Shown one piece after another: positions 35,287-44,266 of a DNA stretch of 64,000 bases. Positions within the stretch are counted from its first letter, which is position 1; every line of letters starts with the position of its first letter. Made by a program: the position numbers and the translations under genes. The notes below the pieces were generated by a model. It was given only the letters and a program-made list of their open reading frames with translations, was not told the origin of the DNA and made no database searches. This stretch comes from Arthrobacter woluwensis (GTDB taxonomy: Bacteria; Actinomycetota; Actinomycetes; Actinomycetales; Micrococcaceae): NCBI RefSeq assembly GCF_030816155.1, contig NZ_JAUSXR010000001.1, positions 3,162,001 to 3,226,000 on the forward strand. The letters run 5' to 3'.

Positions 35287-36203
35287 GCCTGCTCCTCCTC
35301 GTGGGTTCCGGGCTCGTCAGCCGGCTCGGCGTCCGGGGTTTCGGCGTCCGGGGTTACGGCATCCTGCACGTCGGCGTCCGCCGAGTTCGCGGGTTCCGCG
35401 TCGATTCGTGGTTCTTGTGCGCGAACTGAACCGCCATCCACGAACTCGGCGGCGGAATCCGGGGCGACGCCGGCCACATCCGAGTCGGCGACGTCCGGCT
35501 CCGCGTCGACGTCACCGGCGTCGTCGATGTCCAGGAGCGCCTGGGTGCCCACCGCGTCCTCCGTGGCGTGCTGGAGCCGTTCCAGCTGGGCTGTGATGGC
35601 GGTGATGCTGTCGAACGGGAGAGCCAGCGGCAGGGCCCCGCTGATGCCGTAGACGTTCTCCAGACCGGTCGGCAGGAGGAGCTGACGGGCGCGGAGCTTC
35701 TCGACGGCGGCCTGGACGGTCTTGGCGTCCCGGTACGCGTCCTGCTCCGCGGCAGGTTGGTAGTGCGCCACGATCTCCGCGATCTCCTCCAGGGTGACGG
35801 TGGGCTCCGTCTGGGCCTCGCTGTGCCGGTCGAGGAGGAGCCGCAGGCGCAGCAGGACGATGGTCTCCACGCGGCTGAGAGCACGCTGCTGCCGGAGCAG
35901 GCTGGACCGGGCGTTGCCGCCGAGCAGCTCCGGATCGACCGGGCGCAGGACGGCGATCTTGCGTTCGTGGTCCAGGTGCAAGGTGAGGAACAGCTCCGAG
36001 AGGCGGGACCGCAGGACCTGCTGATGATCGGTCAGCGTGGTCCACAGCTTCTCGTCGCGCCCGCCGTCCACATAGGGACCCTTGAGCAGGCGCACGAGGG
36101 CATGGCGCAGCCGCAGCGGGAGGACGCCGGTGTCGCCGGGGTAGAGCTCGGCTCCGTCCACGAAGGTGTCCCGGGCGTCGACGCCCTGGATCTGCTCGCT
36201 CAT
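35283..36203 (-). CDS. jetB: JetB-like (DUF4194) kleisin-associated subunit
   Basis: 306-residue winged-helix subunit (MksE/ScpB analogue). The DUF4194 domain covers about 25-215, with [40 protein letters not shown] and the closing [20 protein letters not shown]. The last 90 residues are a low-complexity Asp/Ala/Glu/Pro tail. Residues about 251-275 of it are encoded by a copy of the GAGTTCG hairpin repeat found between genes elsewhere in the window, so the repeat has entered the reading frame without breaking it. Four-base overlaps tie it to jetA and jetC. Confidence 0.85.
   Translation of the reverse strand: MSEQIQGVDARDTFVDGAELYPGDTGVLPLRLRHALVRLLKGPYVDGGRDEKLWTTLTDHQQVLRSRLSELFLTLHLDHERKIAVLRPVDPELLGGNARSSLLRQQRALSRVETIVLLRLRLLLDRHSEAQTEPTVTLEEIAEIVAHYQPAAEQDAYRDAKTVQAAVEKLRARQLLLPTGLENVYGISGALPLALPFDSITAITAQLERLQHATEDAVGTQALLDIDDAGDVDAEPDVADSDVAGVAPDSAAEFVDGGSVRAQEPRIDAEPANSADADVQDAVTPDAETPDAEPADEPGTHEEEQA
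35378..35452. repeat. long hairpin, family B copy 4, inside the jetB coding sequence
   Basis: Arms CCGCCGAGTTCG (35378-35389) and CGAACTCGGCGG (35441-35452) enclose inner GATTCGTGGTT and GCGAACTGA elements, matching the intergenic family B hairpins. It is in frame in the disordered tail of JetB. Confidence 0.8.
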
Positions 36204-37798
36204 TCCTGTCCTTCCTTCGTGCGTTGCCTGCGCTTGGTGCTCGGCGTCTGCGTCGCCGGCCCACCCGGCGTGTCCGGCGCGTGAGCGCCTTCCTCGACTG
36301 TGCCGCTGGCACCCGCCGCGCCGGCACTGGTACTGGCACCGCCGCCGCCGTCGTCCGCAACGCCGCCAGCACTGCCCGGCAGGGTCACGAGCGGCACGGT
36401 CGCGGCGCGCAGGCTGCCGTCCACCTGCTCGAACTCCACGCTCTCCTGACCGGCGGCGGAGAACGCCGCCCCGGAGTTGAGCGCTTCGGACAGCAGGGCG
36501 CGGATCGAGTTGATGTGCCGTTCCTGCGGAGGGAGGGCCGACCAGGCTCCGCCCACCGTCTGCGCCCCGGCCAGGGCGGTCCTGATCAGCGCCGGCTTGG
36601 CCTTCGGTGTCCGCGGCGAGCGGGTCCGGTCCTGCTCGGCGAAGTCGATGGGATCCGCCAGCCGCGGCGGCTCCTCGAATTCGTCCGGGTCGAACAGCTG
36701 CACCATGGAGATCGACTCCAGCACGCCGCCGAACAGCTCCGGAGCGGCCGCGAAGCCTGGCTTGTCCCGTTCATAGGGAAGACCGCGGACGGCCTGCTCG
36801 GCCTGCCGGAGCGCCTGCCGGAGGCGGAGCGAATGCCGGAAGTCGTCGCTCTGCACATAGGTGTTGAGGCTCTCGGAGAGCTTGCCGTAGATCCGCTGGA
36901 TCTGCGCGTGCTGGTTCCGGAGCTCCGAGACAAGGCTCTTGAGGGTCTCCCGGTCCTCGGCGGCGAGGGTGTCCGCGAACTGCCGGCTCAGCACCTCGGC
37001 GATTGCCGAGCGGAACCGCAGCTGCTGCTGAGGGTCCTCGAGGAATGCGGTGAAGGAGCGGAACGTCCTGCCCTCGGGGCTCTGGCGCAGGATGCGGTCC
37101 TGTTCCAGCACCTGGGCCATCGTGGCGCCCTTGGTCAGGGACTCTTCGATGATCTGGTTGCGGAGCTTGCCCACCAGATCCTCGATGCTGTCGCGCATCT
37201 TCTTGTAGTCGGCCGGCAGGCTCGCGGCGAGGTCGAGGATGTTCTCCGTGGCCTCCACGGCCTCGTCCTCGTCCAGCAGCCCGTCGAGTTCGCCGGAGGT
37301 GATGCCGCGGATCAGTTCCTCGCGTTCGTGGATCTCTTCGCGGAGCGATTCTAGGCGCGCCGTCTGGTCCGGGTTGGTCTCGTGGGCCAGCTTCTCGACG
37401 TCGTTCAGCAGCGTGCCCAGGCGGGATCCGGTGAGCGTGGAGCGGGGCGAGCTGAGGCTTTCCAGGAAGGCGAGCACGCGGGAGGCCGCTTCGGTGAGTT
37501 CGTAGACGATGTGCCCGGAGTGGTGGCGGCGGGTCACGAACTTCCGGCGCGTCCACTCATCGGCCACGGTGCGCCCGGTGTTCGCGCCCGCGATCGTCGG
37601 GTCGGTGGTGCGCAGCTGTTCCAGGCAGAGGTCGAGTTCCGCGTGGAACTCCTCCAGGGTCAGGCTCGGCCGGGTCCGGGTGAAGGTGGACTGCAGGACG
37701 GCGATCACCCAGGGGGCCGATCGCGTCAGCGCCCAGGCGGGGCCTTTGGTCAGCGCTTCGAGCGTGGCGAGCCGTCGCGAGAGGTCCGTGGTGTCCAC
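36200..37798 (-). CDS. jetA: JetA-like (DUF3375) kleisin subunit
   Basis: 532-residue kleisin-like subunit (MksF/ScpA analogue). The DUF3375 domain starts with [20 protein letters not shown] and continues with [29 protein letters not shown] and a helical segment [20 protein letters not shown]. The last 70 residues are Gly/Ala/Pro-rich and disordered. GTG 37798 is chosen because GGAAAGGGG lies seven to eight bases upstream; a TTG at 37819 would remove that ribosome site from the leader. First gene of jetA-jetB-jetC. Confidence 0.85.
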   Translation of the reverse strand: MDTTDLSRRLATLEALTKGPAWALTRSAPWVIAVLQSTFTRTRPSLTLEEFHAELDLCLEQLRTTDPTIAGANTGRTVADEWTRRKFVTRRHHSGHIVYELTEAASRVLAFLESLSSPRSTLTGSRLGTLLNDVEKLAHETNPDQTARLESLREEIHEREELIRGITSGELDGLLDEDEAVEATENILDLAASLPADYKKMRDSIEDLVGKLRNQIIEESLTKGATMAQVLEQDRILRQSPEGRTFRSFTAFLEDPQQQLRFRSAIAEVLSRQFADTLAAEDRETLKSLVSELRNQHAQIQRIYGKLSESLNTYVQSDDFRHSLRLRQALRQAEQAVRGLPYERDKPGFAAAPELFGGVLESISMVQLFDPDEFEEPPRLADPIDFAEQDRTRSPRTPKAKPALIRTALAGAQTVGGAWSALPPQERHINSIRALLSEALNSGAAFSAAGQESVEFEQVDGSLRAATVPLVTLPGSAGGVADDGGGGASTSAGAAGASGTVEEGAHAPDTPGGPATQTPSTKRRQRTKEGQE

Positions 37799-38063
37799 CG
37801 GGCACACCCCTTTCCTCAACCTCTCGACCCCGCGCGGAGCGAGGCACGCCGAAAATGACCAGCTTTAAGGGTACGCGGGCCGCGCGCCGGGTCCGGACCT
37901 GTCATTTTTCATCACAAACGAACTACGATTCCGCAACGGACCCGACACGTCGTTCCCCTGACCGTCCCCCGGTCGCTACCGTTGAATTTCAGAGTTCCGT
38001 CAGAGCGTCCTAGGAAAGCGCCCTGACACCTGGTCTGCACACCGCCAAAGGGGATGACGGCGA

Positions 38064-38786
38064 ATGACATCTGATACGACCATGATCTTGAACCTCACCT
38101 TCGTGGGGACGCTGATGATCGCCGCCTTCCTGGCGGCCCTGGTGCTCTTCGCGGGCTGCATGGCGCTGGTCTTCACGGGCCTCGGCCGCCTGGTTTATCT
38201 GGGCGCCACCCGGCTGATCGGCGCGGGCCGCTCACTCGGCGGCCGCGTGGTCGCCGCACGCCAGCCTGCGGGTCACCAGATCGCGCCGCACGACGCCGAC
38301 GCCCCCGCGCCTGCCTCCGTCACCTCCTCTGCCGCGGGAGACGGCCCGGGCCGGGTTCCGGCCCCGTCGTCCGGCGCCGCCGCGGCGGCTTCCGGAACGC
38401 CCACGCCGAACGGCAAATCCGGTCTCATCCCGTCCTGGCGGAAGGCTTCCAGCCCCGCGGCCACCCCCGTAGCGGACGCGGCGTCCACCGAGAAGGCCGC
38501 GCCGTCTGTGACGGTGAAGCTGAGCGAACCGGAGACGCCCGCCGCCGAACGCGCGGGACTCCGCGCCGAACCGGCCCCGGAGCAAGCCCTGGAAACAGCG
38601 CCGGAGCCCGCCGTCGCAGTCACCCCCGCGGGTGTCCCCGCGAGCGGCCCCCGCACGCCGAAGAAGGCCGCGCCGAAGCCCGCCGGACGGACCGCCCCGC
38701 GGCCGACCGGCTCCGCCCGGAACACCGTTCCCGGCATCCTCCGGCCGTCCCAGGATCCGGAGGAACAGCACGCCAAGGGCGCTTAA
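38064..38786 (+). CDS. membrane-anchored hypothetical protein, Ala/Pro-rich
   Basis: 240 residues, not assigned to a family. Residues 8-52 form one or two membrane helices (LTFVGTLMIAAFLAALVLFA, then GCMALVFTGLGRLVYLGATR); the remaining 190 are a disordered Ala/Pro/Ser/Thr stretch with many charged residues that ends in RNTVPGILRPSQDPEEQ. AAAGGGG precedes the ATG. It is divergent from jetA and 18 bp before the S4-domain gene, with which it may be cotranscribed. Composition-driven open frames are easy to mistake for genes in this DNA, but the membrane segment and ribosome site support it. Confidence 0.6.
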   Translation: MTSDTTMILNLTFVGTLMIAAFLAALVLFAGCMALVFTGLGRLVYLGATRLIGAGRSLGGRVVAARQPAGHQIAPHDADAPAPASVTSSAAGDGPGRVPAPSSGAAAAASGTPTPNGKSGLIPSWRKASSPAATPVADAASTEKAAPSVTVKLSEPETPAAERAGLRAEPAPEQALETAPEPAVAVTPAGVPASGPRTPKKAAPKPAGRTAPRPTGSARNTVPGILRPSQDPEEQHAKGA

Positions 38787-38804
38787 GGCGCATAATCAAT
38801 ACCC

Positions 38805-39206
38805 ATGGCTGCCCCTTCCGGGACCTCGTCCCTTTCCAAGTCCGCGCCCAACGCCGTCCGGGTGGATGCGTGGCTCTGGGCCGTGCGCGCCTACAAGACC
38901 CGTTCCGCGGCCACGGCGGCCTGCCGGGCGGGCCACGTCCGGCTGAACGGGAACCCGGTCAAGGCGTCCCAGATCGTGATCCCCGGCGATGAGGTCCGCA
39001 TCCGCATGCCCGGCTACGAGCGCATCCTCGAGGTGCGCCAGCTGATCGCCAAGCGCGTGGGCGCCGAGGCGGCGTCGCACGCGTTCACGGACCGCACCCC
39101 GCCGCGCCCGCTGGCCCCGCAGCTCGGCATCCCGGTCCGGGACCGGGGCACCGGGCGACCCACCAAGAAGGACCGCCGCGAGATGGACCGCCTGCGCGGG
39201 AGCTGA
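38805..39206 (+). CDS. S4-domain RNA-binding protein (HslR/Hsp15-like)
   Basis: 133-residue RNA-binding protein. The S4 domain spans about 18-80: VRVDAWLWAVRAYKTRSAAT, CRAGHVRLNGNPVKASQIVI and PGDEVRIRMPGYERILEV. Hsp15-type proteins rescue 50S subunits with trapped peptidyl-tRNA. The C-terminal 30 residues are basic (RPTKKDRREMDRLRGS). CATAAT lies eight bases before the ATG without a ribosome site, so it may be leaderless. Confidence 0.87.
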   Translation: MAAPSGTSSLSKSAPNAVRVDAWLWAVRAYKTRSAATAACRAGHVRLNGNPVKASQIVIPGDEVRIRMPGYERILEVRQLIAKRVGAEAASHAFTDRTPPRPLAPQLGIPVRDRGTGRPTKKDRREMDRLRGS

Positions 39207-39308
39207 TCACACCGCGGGACCGCATGCTGCGCTGAGGCCCGCAACTCCGCCGCCTGATCCACGTGACGCGCGTCGCAGTCACATTTCACCCTCACCCAGG
39301 CCTGCCCG

Positions 39309-39314
39309 GACACT
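39309..39314 (+). promoter_or_regulatory. -10-like hexamer of a leaderless gene
   Basis: GACACT six bases before the ATG at 39321; no ribosome site. Confidence 0.35.
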
Positions 39315-39320
39315 GGTGGC

Positions 39321-40193
39321 ATGACCCTCAAGTTCGCCCGTTTCGGCTCCCTCGGGGCCGAGGAGCCCGTGGTGGTTGTCGATGACGCCAACGGCCGCAC
39401 CCGGCATTTCAGCCTCCTGCCCCTGACGCAGGACATCGACTCCGCCTTCCTCTCCCGCGACTTCGTGGCCGAGACCCAGCTCGCCCTCGACGCCGGGCGG
39501 CTGCCCGCCGTCGAACCGTCCGCCCGGATCGGCGCCCCGGTGGCGCGCCCCGGAACCGTGGTGGGCATCGGCCTGAACTACGCGGCCCACGCCGCGGAGT
39601 CCGGGCTGGAGCCGCCGGCGTCGCCGGTCGTGTTCCTCAAGCCCGCCAACACCGTCGCCGGCCCCTACGACGAGTTCCCGGGCCTGCCCGGCAGCGAGCA
39701 GCTCGACTGGGAGGTGGAGCTCGGCCTGGTGATCGGCCGCCCCGCGCACCTCCTGGCCGACGAACACGAAGCGCAGGCCGCCATCGCCGGCTACGTCCTC
39801 GCCAACGACCTCTCCGAGCGCTCCCTCCAGCTGGGCGGCGCGGGCGGTCAGTGGACGAAGGGCAAGTCGCTGCCCGGCTCCACGCCGCTCGGCCCGTGGC
39901 TGGTCCCTGCCGTCGGCGCGGACGGAGCGCCGTTCGACGTCTCCTCGCTCCCCCTCGCCACGCGCGTGAACGGCGTGGAGTGCCAGCGCTCGACGACGGC
40001 GGACATGGTCTTCCGTGCCGCGTTCCTGGTGCATCATGTCAGTCAGTTCATGGCCCTGGAGCCGGGCGACGTGATCATCACGGGCACCCCCGAAGGCGTC
40101 GCCATGTCCGGCCGGTTCGAATACCTCAAGCACGGTGACGTGGTCGAGATCGAAGCGCCGGGCCTCGGTGCGCAGCGCGTCGTCGTCGGCTGA
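39321..40193 (+). CDS. fumarylacetoacetate hydrolase family protein
   Basis: 290-residue metal-dependent hydrolase or decarboxylase of aromatic-catabolism type. Seen are VGIGLNYAAHAAESG (about 89-103), VVFLKPANTVAGPYDEFPG, the metal Glu pair in DWEVELGLVIGR, GYVLANDLSERSLQ, the KGKSLPGSTPLGPWLVP stretch and GDVIITGTPEGVAMS near the end, all marks of the FAH C-terminal domain. The exact substrate is not predictable. A hairpin follows. Confidence 0.9.
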   Translation: MTLKFARFGSLGAEEPVVVVDDANGRTRHFSLLPLTQDIDSAFLSRDFVAETQLALDAGRLPAVEPSARIGAPVARPGTVVGIGLNYAAHAAESGLEPPASPVVFLKPANTVAGPYDEFPGLPGSEQLDWEVELGLVIGRPAHLLADEHEAQAAIAGYVLANDLSERSLQLGGAGGQWTKGKSLPGSTPLGPWLVPAVGADGAPFDVSSLPLATRVNGVECQRSTTADMVFRAAFLVHHVSQFMALEPGDVIITGTPEGVAMSGRFEYLKHGDVVEIEAPGLGAQRVVVG

Positions 40194-40210
40194 CCAGATG
40201 TCCGCCGGCA

Positions 40211-40252
40211 TCGCCCGCCCGTCTCCCGTTGATCGGGGGAACCGGCGGGCGA
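40211..40252 (+). terminator. terminator hairpin behind the FAH-family gene
   Basis: TCGCCCGCC pairs with GGCGGGCGA, with partial inner pairing (CTCCC/GGGGGA). Confidence 0.5.
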
Positions 40253-40300
40253 GGTGGCCGCGTGTCCGGCGCGGCGCTTCCTGTGGTTGCTCAACGCAAC

Positions 40301-40306
40301 TAGCCT
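40301..40306 (+). promoter_or_regulatory. -10 hexamer TAGCCT of a leaderless gene
   Basis: Six bases before the ATG at 40313; no ribosome site. Confidence 0.42.
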
Positions 40307-40312
40307 GGGGAC

Positions 40313-41528
40313 ATGACTCTGGATCTCACCGCCATATACAAGGACCTCCACAGCAACCCGGAACTCTCCTTCCAGGAGACCCGCACCGCCGGCATCGTCG
40401 CCGGGCACTTGCGTGAGCTCGGCTTCGAGGTGACGGAGGGCGTGGGCCGGACCGGCGTCGTCGGCGTCCTGGCCAACGGCGTCGGCCCCACCGTGCTGCT
40501 GCGCGCGGACATGGACGGCCTGCCCGTCGAGGAGCAGACCGGCCTCGACTACGCCAGCACCGCCCGCGGGACCGATCCGGACGGCAACGACGTCCCCGTC
40601 ATGCACGCCTGCGGCCACGATGTGCACGTGACCTGCCTGCTCGGGGCGGCCGAACTGCTGGCCGGGTCCCGCGAGGAGTGGTCGGGCACGCTCGTCACGG
40701 TCTTCCAGCCCGCCGAGGAGGCCGGAGGCGGCGCCGCAGAGATGCTCCGCGACGGTTTCCTGGACCGTTTCCCGCGTCCCGATGTGGTGCTGGGACAGCA
40801 CGTCGCGCCGATCCCGGCCGGTTTCATCGGCCTCACGCCCGGCCCGGCCATGGCCGCCGCGGACAGCCTGAGCATCACGCTGCACGGCGTGGGCGGTCAC
40901 GGTTCGCGTCCCGAGGCGACGGTGGACCCCGTGTACCTCGCGGCCAATGTCATCAACCGCCTGCAGGGCGTGGTGTCCGCGCGAGATCAGCGCCCTGGAC
41001 ACCGCCGTCGTAACGGTGGGCCAGGTTCACGCCGGGACCAAGAACAACATCATCCCGGACAAGGCGACCCTCGGTCTGACGGTGCGCAGCTACCGCGAGG
41101 AGGTCCGTTCCAAGGTCCTGGAGAGCGTGGAGCGCGTGGCCAAGGCGGAGGCGCAGGCCTCGGCCAGCCCGAAGGAACCCACGATCGAGTACTTCGAGCG
41201 CTTCCCCGTCACGGTCAACGACCCCACCGCGAGCGAGCGGGTCGCCACCGTGCTGCGGGGCGTGCTGGGCGAACAGCGGGTGCTGAACCCGGGGCCGCTC
41301 TCCGGCAGCGAGGACGTCGGGGAGTTCTCCACGGCGGCTGACGTGCCGCTGGTCTACTGGTTCCTGGGTGGCGGCGAACCGTCCCTCGCGGAGATCGTGG
41401 CGAAGACCGGCCGGATGCCCGACGACATCCCCTCCAACCACTCGCCGTTCTTCGCCCCCGTCATTGACCCGACGCTGGACAACGGCGTGAAGGCCCTGGT
41501 GGCCGCCGCCCGGGAGTTCCTGAGCTAG
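40313..41528 (+). pseudogene. M20D amidohydrolase (N-acyl amino acid or hippurate hydrolase type), frame broken once
   Basis: Di-metal peptidase-family amidohydrolase of about 404 residues once the frame is repaired. First part: MHACGHDVHVTCLLGAAELL with two metal ligands, FQPAEEAGGGAAEML with the catalytic Glu, and HGVGGHGSRPE. Second part, in the +1 frame: REISALDTAVVTVGQVHAGT, NNIIPDKATLGLTVRSY and the closing NHSPFFAPVIDPTL with the last metal ligand. The break is one extra base within the GCGCG at 40979-40983. All catalytic parts are intact on both sides, so this may be a sequence error and the gene functional. Confidence 0.82.
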
Positions 41529-41533
41529 GCGCC

Positions 41534-41569
41534 GGTCGCAGGGGCGAGCGGGTGCTCGCCCCTGCGACC
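41534..41569 (+). terminator. terminator behind the amidohydrolase
   Basis: Perfect 16-bp stem GGTCGCAGGGGCGAGC/GCTCGCCCCTGCGACC with a four-base loop, five bases after the stop. Confidence 0.75.
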
Positions 41570-41815
41570 ACGCACCGATTGACAGCCACCATAGAACTTC
41601 ACGACGCCGTTCAGCGGGCGTGGCCGTCGGACATCCGGCGCGTGGAACCCCGCACTTCTCCGGAGTGCCGCCGGAGGCCCGGTCATTCGGGCCTGAGCGC
41701 GCAGCGGAACGCCCCGGCCAGGCTGCGATTTTCGACAGGAATGTCGTGGGCCGGCGGGTATAGCCTGGGACCGACCACACCGAAGGGCTCACACCGAGCG
41801 GATCAAGGAGCTGTC

Positions 41816-41977
41816 ATGGGACACGACAAGAACGACGAACTGCGCGAAGAGCACAACGAGCAGGACGAGCAGCGCCAGGAACGCCGCGACGCTGATTTCT
41901 TCGAGGGGAACGACGGCGCCGACCTCGGCTCCCAGGACGACCGCCGCGAAGAAGGCGAAGAAAAGAAGCACCACTGA
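41816..41977 (+). CDS. small acidic hypothetical protein
   Basis: 53-residue protein, MGHDKNDELREEHNEQDEQR at the start and DDRREEGEEKKHH at the end; almost entirely charged or polar and probably disordered. AAGGAG lies six bases before the ATG, and a good terminator follows at 42020, which support a real gene. Family unknown. Confidence 0.65.
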   Translation: MGHDKNDELREEHNEQDEQRQERRDADFFEGNDGADLGSQDDRREEGEEKKHH

Positions 41978-42019
41978 TCAGCGTCTCCTCTGCTGAATCC
42001 TGAGGCTTCTCAGGGCCCG

Positions 42020-42061
42020 AATCCCCCGGTCAGCGCGCACTGGCGCGCCGGCCGGGGGATT
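42020..42061 (+). terminator. intrinsic terminator
   Basis: AATCCCCCGG pairs with CCGGGGGATT, the stem continuing as GCGCGC/GGCGCGCC, and a TTTT tail follows; 43 bases behind the small acidic gene. Confidence 0.8.
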
Positions 42062-42062
42062 T

Positions 42063-42742
42063 TCGTTGTTCTGGAGATTCCGACCACGTCAAATCTTCTG
42101 GAGCGCGAAACGAAAGACCAGCGGGATTTTTGAGTGCGAGTTCCGTAGCAATGAGGTCCGAAACGACATCGCAAACTTCGCCCCATGGCGCTCGCTTCCG
42201 GACGTTACAGCCACACCGCGGCCACGACCAGGCCATCGCCGATCACCAGCTCTCCCAGTGGTGGATCCACCACTGGGATGCGCACGCCAGGGTCCTGTTC
42301 AGCCCGTCTGGGCCATTCGAGTCGTGGCGCTACGGACGACACCAATTCTTCAACAAGAGCGAGTCCTACACGCCCCGCCTGGTCGCCGAACTTCCGCCGC
42401 CAACGTGGGCGCCGTGAGTCCACTTGCCGATTGGCCCCGGGTCTCCGTGCCGCCGAAAGGTGGCCAGCAGAATCCGAAGGCCTTCGGCTTCGCCTCATCA
42501 ACGGCAGTGGTCGGGCCCGCCCCCCTGGTCCTGCAACCAGAACCTCCAACAGAGGCCCACCCCAAAGGGGGAGAGGACAACGTCGGCGCGTACCAGCGAG
42601 GCGCACCGCTGAACGGTCCGTTCGACATCAGCAGCGATGCAATGATGAGCTGGTGGCCCAGGCCTTGGGCTCTAGCTGATCGATTTCCCTGTGAGGTCGA
42701 CACGCAAATTAGGCATCCAGGCAAACACGATAGGACACAACC
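42063..42742. other. non-coding or decayed accessory DNA
   Basis: 680 bp with no gene I can support. Open frames run on both strands (for example 42130-42417 plus and 42205-42606 minus) but none has a ribosome site or a recognisable family. A 26-bp perfect palindrome lies at 42253. Base composition is less GC-rich than the flanks. Confidence 0.5.
42253..42278. repeat. 26-bp perfect palindrome
   Basis: TCCCAGTGGTGGATCCACCA starts a 26-bp sequence identical to its own complement, with no loop. It lies in otherwise uninterpreted DNA. Confidence 0.8.
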
Positions 42743-44266
42743 TTGAGTCGATCCAAGGATAGGCCCATCGCAGCGGCCGTCTTCATGACAGTTCCTCCCT
42801 GGATGACAGGAGGAGACCCAAAGCAGCTTCAGGACATATGTGAATGGCATATGAAAAGTACTGATGACTCGGAGAGGCCATACCTCGTACGCACCGCCGA
42901 AGCACTGCATGGACGGAGTCCACAGCTCCTGACGATGACTAAATTAGCCGACTCAGGAAACGCAAATAAGCACGGTGCCTTTTCGAGAATGCACCGGCTC
43001 AAGCACCTTGACGGCTTAGTGCCGGAAGAGTCGTGGGAGGCAGCCACCAAAGCACACAGCCGCCTCGTGGAGCATTACCCGCAAGAACCAACGGCGCTCC
43101 TGATGAGCATGCGAATGCTCATCAGTTCGGCTCCCACCGCGGAGAAAGCCGCCAAGGTGCTCCACAGGTCGTTTGCGGAATGGTTCCTGGACTCCGCACC
43201 CGAGGCGTCCTGCTACTTGATCGAAGTCTCAGAAACGCTCGGATATCGCTACTCCGTCACCAGGGCGCTCCTGAATACGCATGACCCCGCTCGAACGGAG
43301 CATGGCCGGGCTACTCAAGACCTCCTGTTCGAATCGGCGCGGGGCTTGTTTAGCGACACAACCTTCGGGTTGAGCGCCTACCTCGATTGCATGTGCACCA
43401 GCCTCAGCCCGGAGGTTTGGGCATTTCCGATTGGTCGCCCAGGTGCTGTGATTCTGATCCTCTTCGGGGCGCCGATGTCAGGCCAGTCGAGCTTGCCACT
43501 CGACAAGATTCAGTTGTTTTCACCAGCGGGCTACGGAGGATACAAAAGCCGCGTGGATCCGACGATCAAGTCGTCCGTACTGGCAAAGGCTGCCTCCTGG
43601 TGGATCCAGCAACTCAACACCCTATTTTCTGTGGCTACGGAACCCGCCAATTACGTGCGAAATGAAACCTACGAGCCATCCATGGCCATGGAGAAGCTAC
43701 TCACCCTGGAACAGGTTTTTCGTGATTGCCAATCCATCGCAACTGCCACTCGGGACCGGCATGCTCGGTTGAGTCTGGCGTTCCAGGCCCTTGTGCGGAT
43801 ACAGGGCCTGGTGCCAGGGCTAACCTGGAAGAAGGTGGCTGGCCTCTCAGAGGTGCGATTAACCTTGGCACTCATCCAGGAGAGCATGCCAGCAAAGCTT
43901 CATCCAGTTTTTCTTCCCCGAGCCGAGCAAGCAATAGAGGCATTGGAAGAACTTGAACGAGGCTTTTTTCTCGCCAACCTGGCCGGCGAAGACGAAGTGA
44001 GACTCCCTGGCCCAAGGGGGAAAGAGGAAAATGTGCCCCGGCGTCAAGCCGTCACAGAGTGGTTGCTGTTGTACAGAAACAGCCTTCACGGCTTCGACAA
44101 GACCCCGACACTTCGTCAACGCGCTCTACTGGCTGCACACGACGGGAGGATTCCCGGGGCCATAGCTGATTTGGCCTGGCTGCAACTTTTGGCTCTTCTC
44201 GCCCGGCCCGAGTCGTTGAGTCGCTTTCGGCGAAAGACCGGAAGAAGCTCACAGGCCTCTGAGTGA
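42743..44266 (+). CDS. orphan 507-residue protein in an AT-richer patch
   Basis: No family recognised. The protein is largely helical and soluble, with no signal or membrane helix. Residues 250-290 are mixed (LFSPAGYGGYKSRVDPTIKS). Near the end, EWLLLYRNSLHGFDKTPTLR (439-458) has the Arg-Asn-x-x-His and neighbouring His-Gly reminiscent of HEPN/Apea-type RNase or toxin domains, but the spacing (R-x3-H) is not canonical. Codon use is visibly less GC-rich than in all neighbours, which suggests recent transfer. Start uncertain: TTG 42743 or ATG 42785. The flanks on both sides are decayed sequence. Confidence 0.6.
   Translation: MSRSKDRPIAAAVFMTVPPWMTGGDPKQLQDICEWHMKSTDDSERPYLVRTAEALHGRSPQLLTMTKLADSGNANKHGAFSRMHRLKHLDGLVPEESWEAATKAHSRLVEHYPQEPTALLMSMRMLISSAPTAEKAAKVLHRSFAEWFLDSAPEASCYLIEVSETLGYRYSVTRALLNTHDPARTEHGRATQDLLFESARGLFSDTTFGLSAYLDCMCTSLSPEVWAFPIGRPGAVILILFGAPMSGQSSLPLDKIQLFSPAGYGGYKSRVDPTIKSSVLAKAASWWIQQLNTLFSVATEPANYVRNETYEPSMAMEKLLTLEQVFRDCQSIATATRDRHARLSLAFQALVRIQGLVPGLTWKKVAGLSEVRLTLALIQESMPAKLHPVFLPRAEQAIEALEELERGFFLANLAGEDEVRLPGPRGKEENVPRRQAVTEWLLLYRNSLHGFDKTPTLRQRALLAAHDGRIPGAIADLAWLQLLALLARPESLSRFRRKTGRSSQASE

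Noticed and set aside
32023..35652. Very long open frame (more than 1200 codons) antisense to jetC and jetB
   Set aside because: It mirrors the strongly codon-biased genes on the other strand, has Gln/Arg/His/Gly-rich text without domains and no ribosome site; a GC-content shadow.
42743..44266. Prophage or transposon around the orphan gene
   Set aside because: No transposase, integrase, capsid or terminal inverted repeats recognised; only composition and decay point to transfer.
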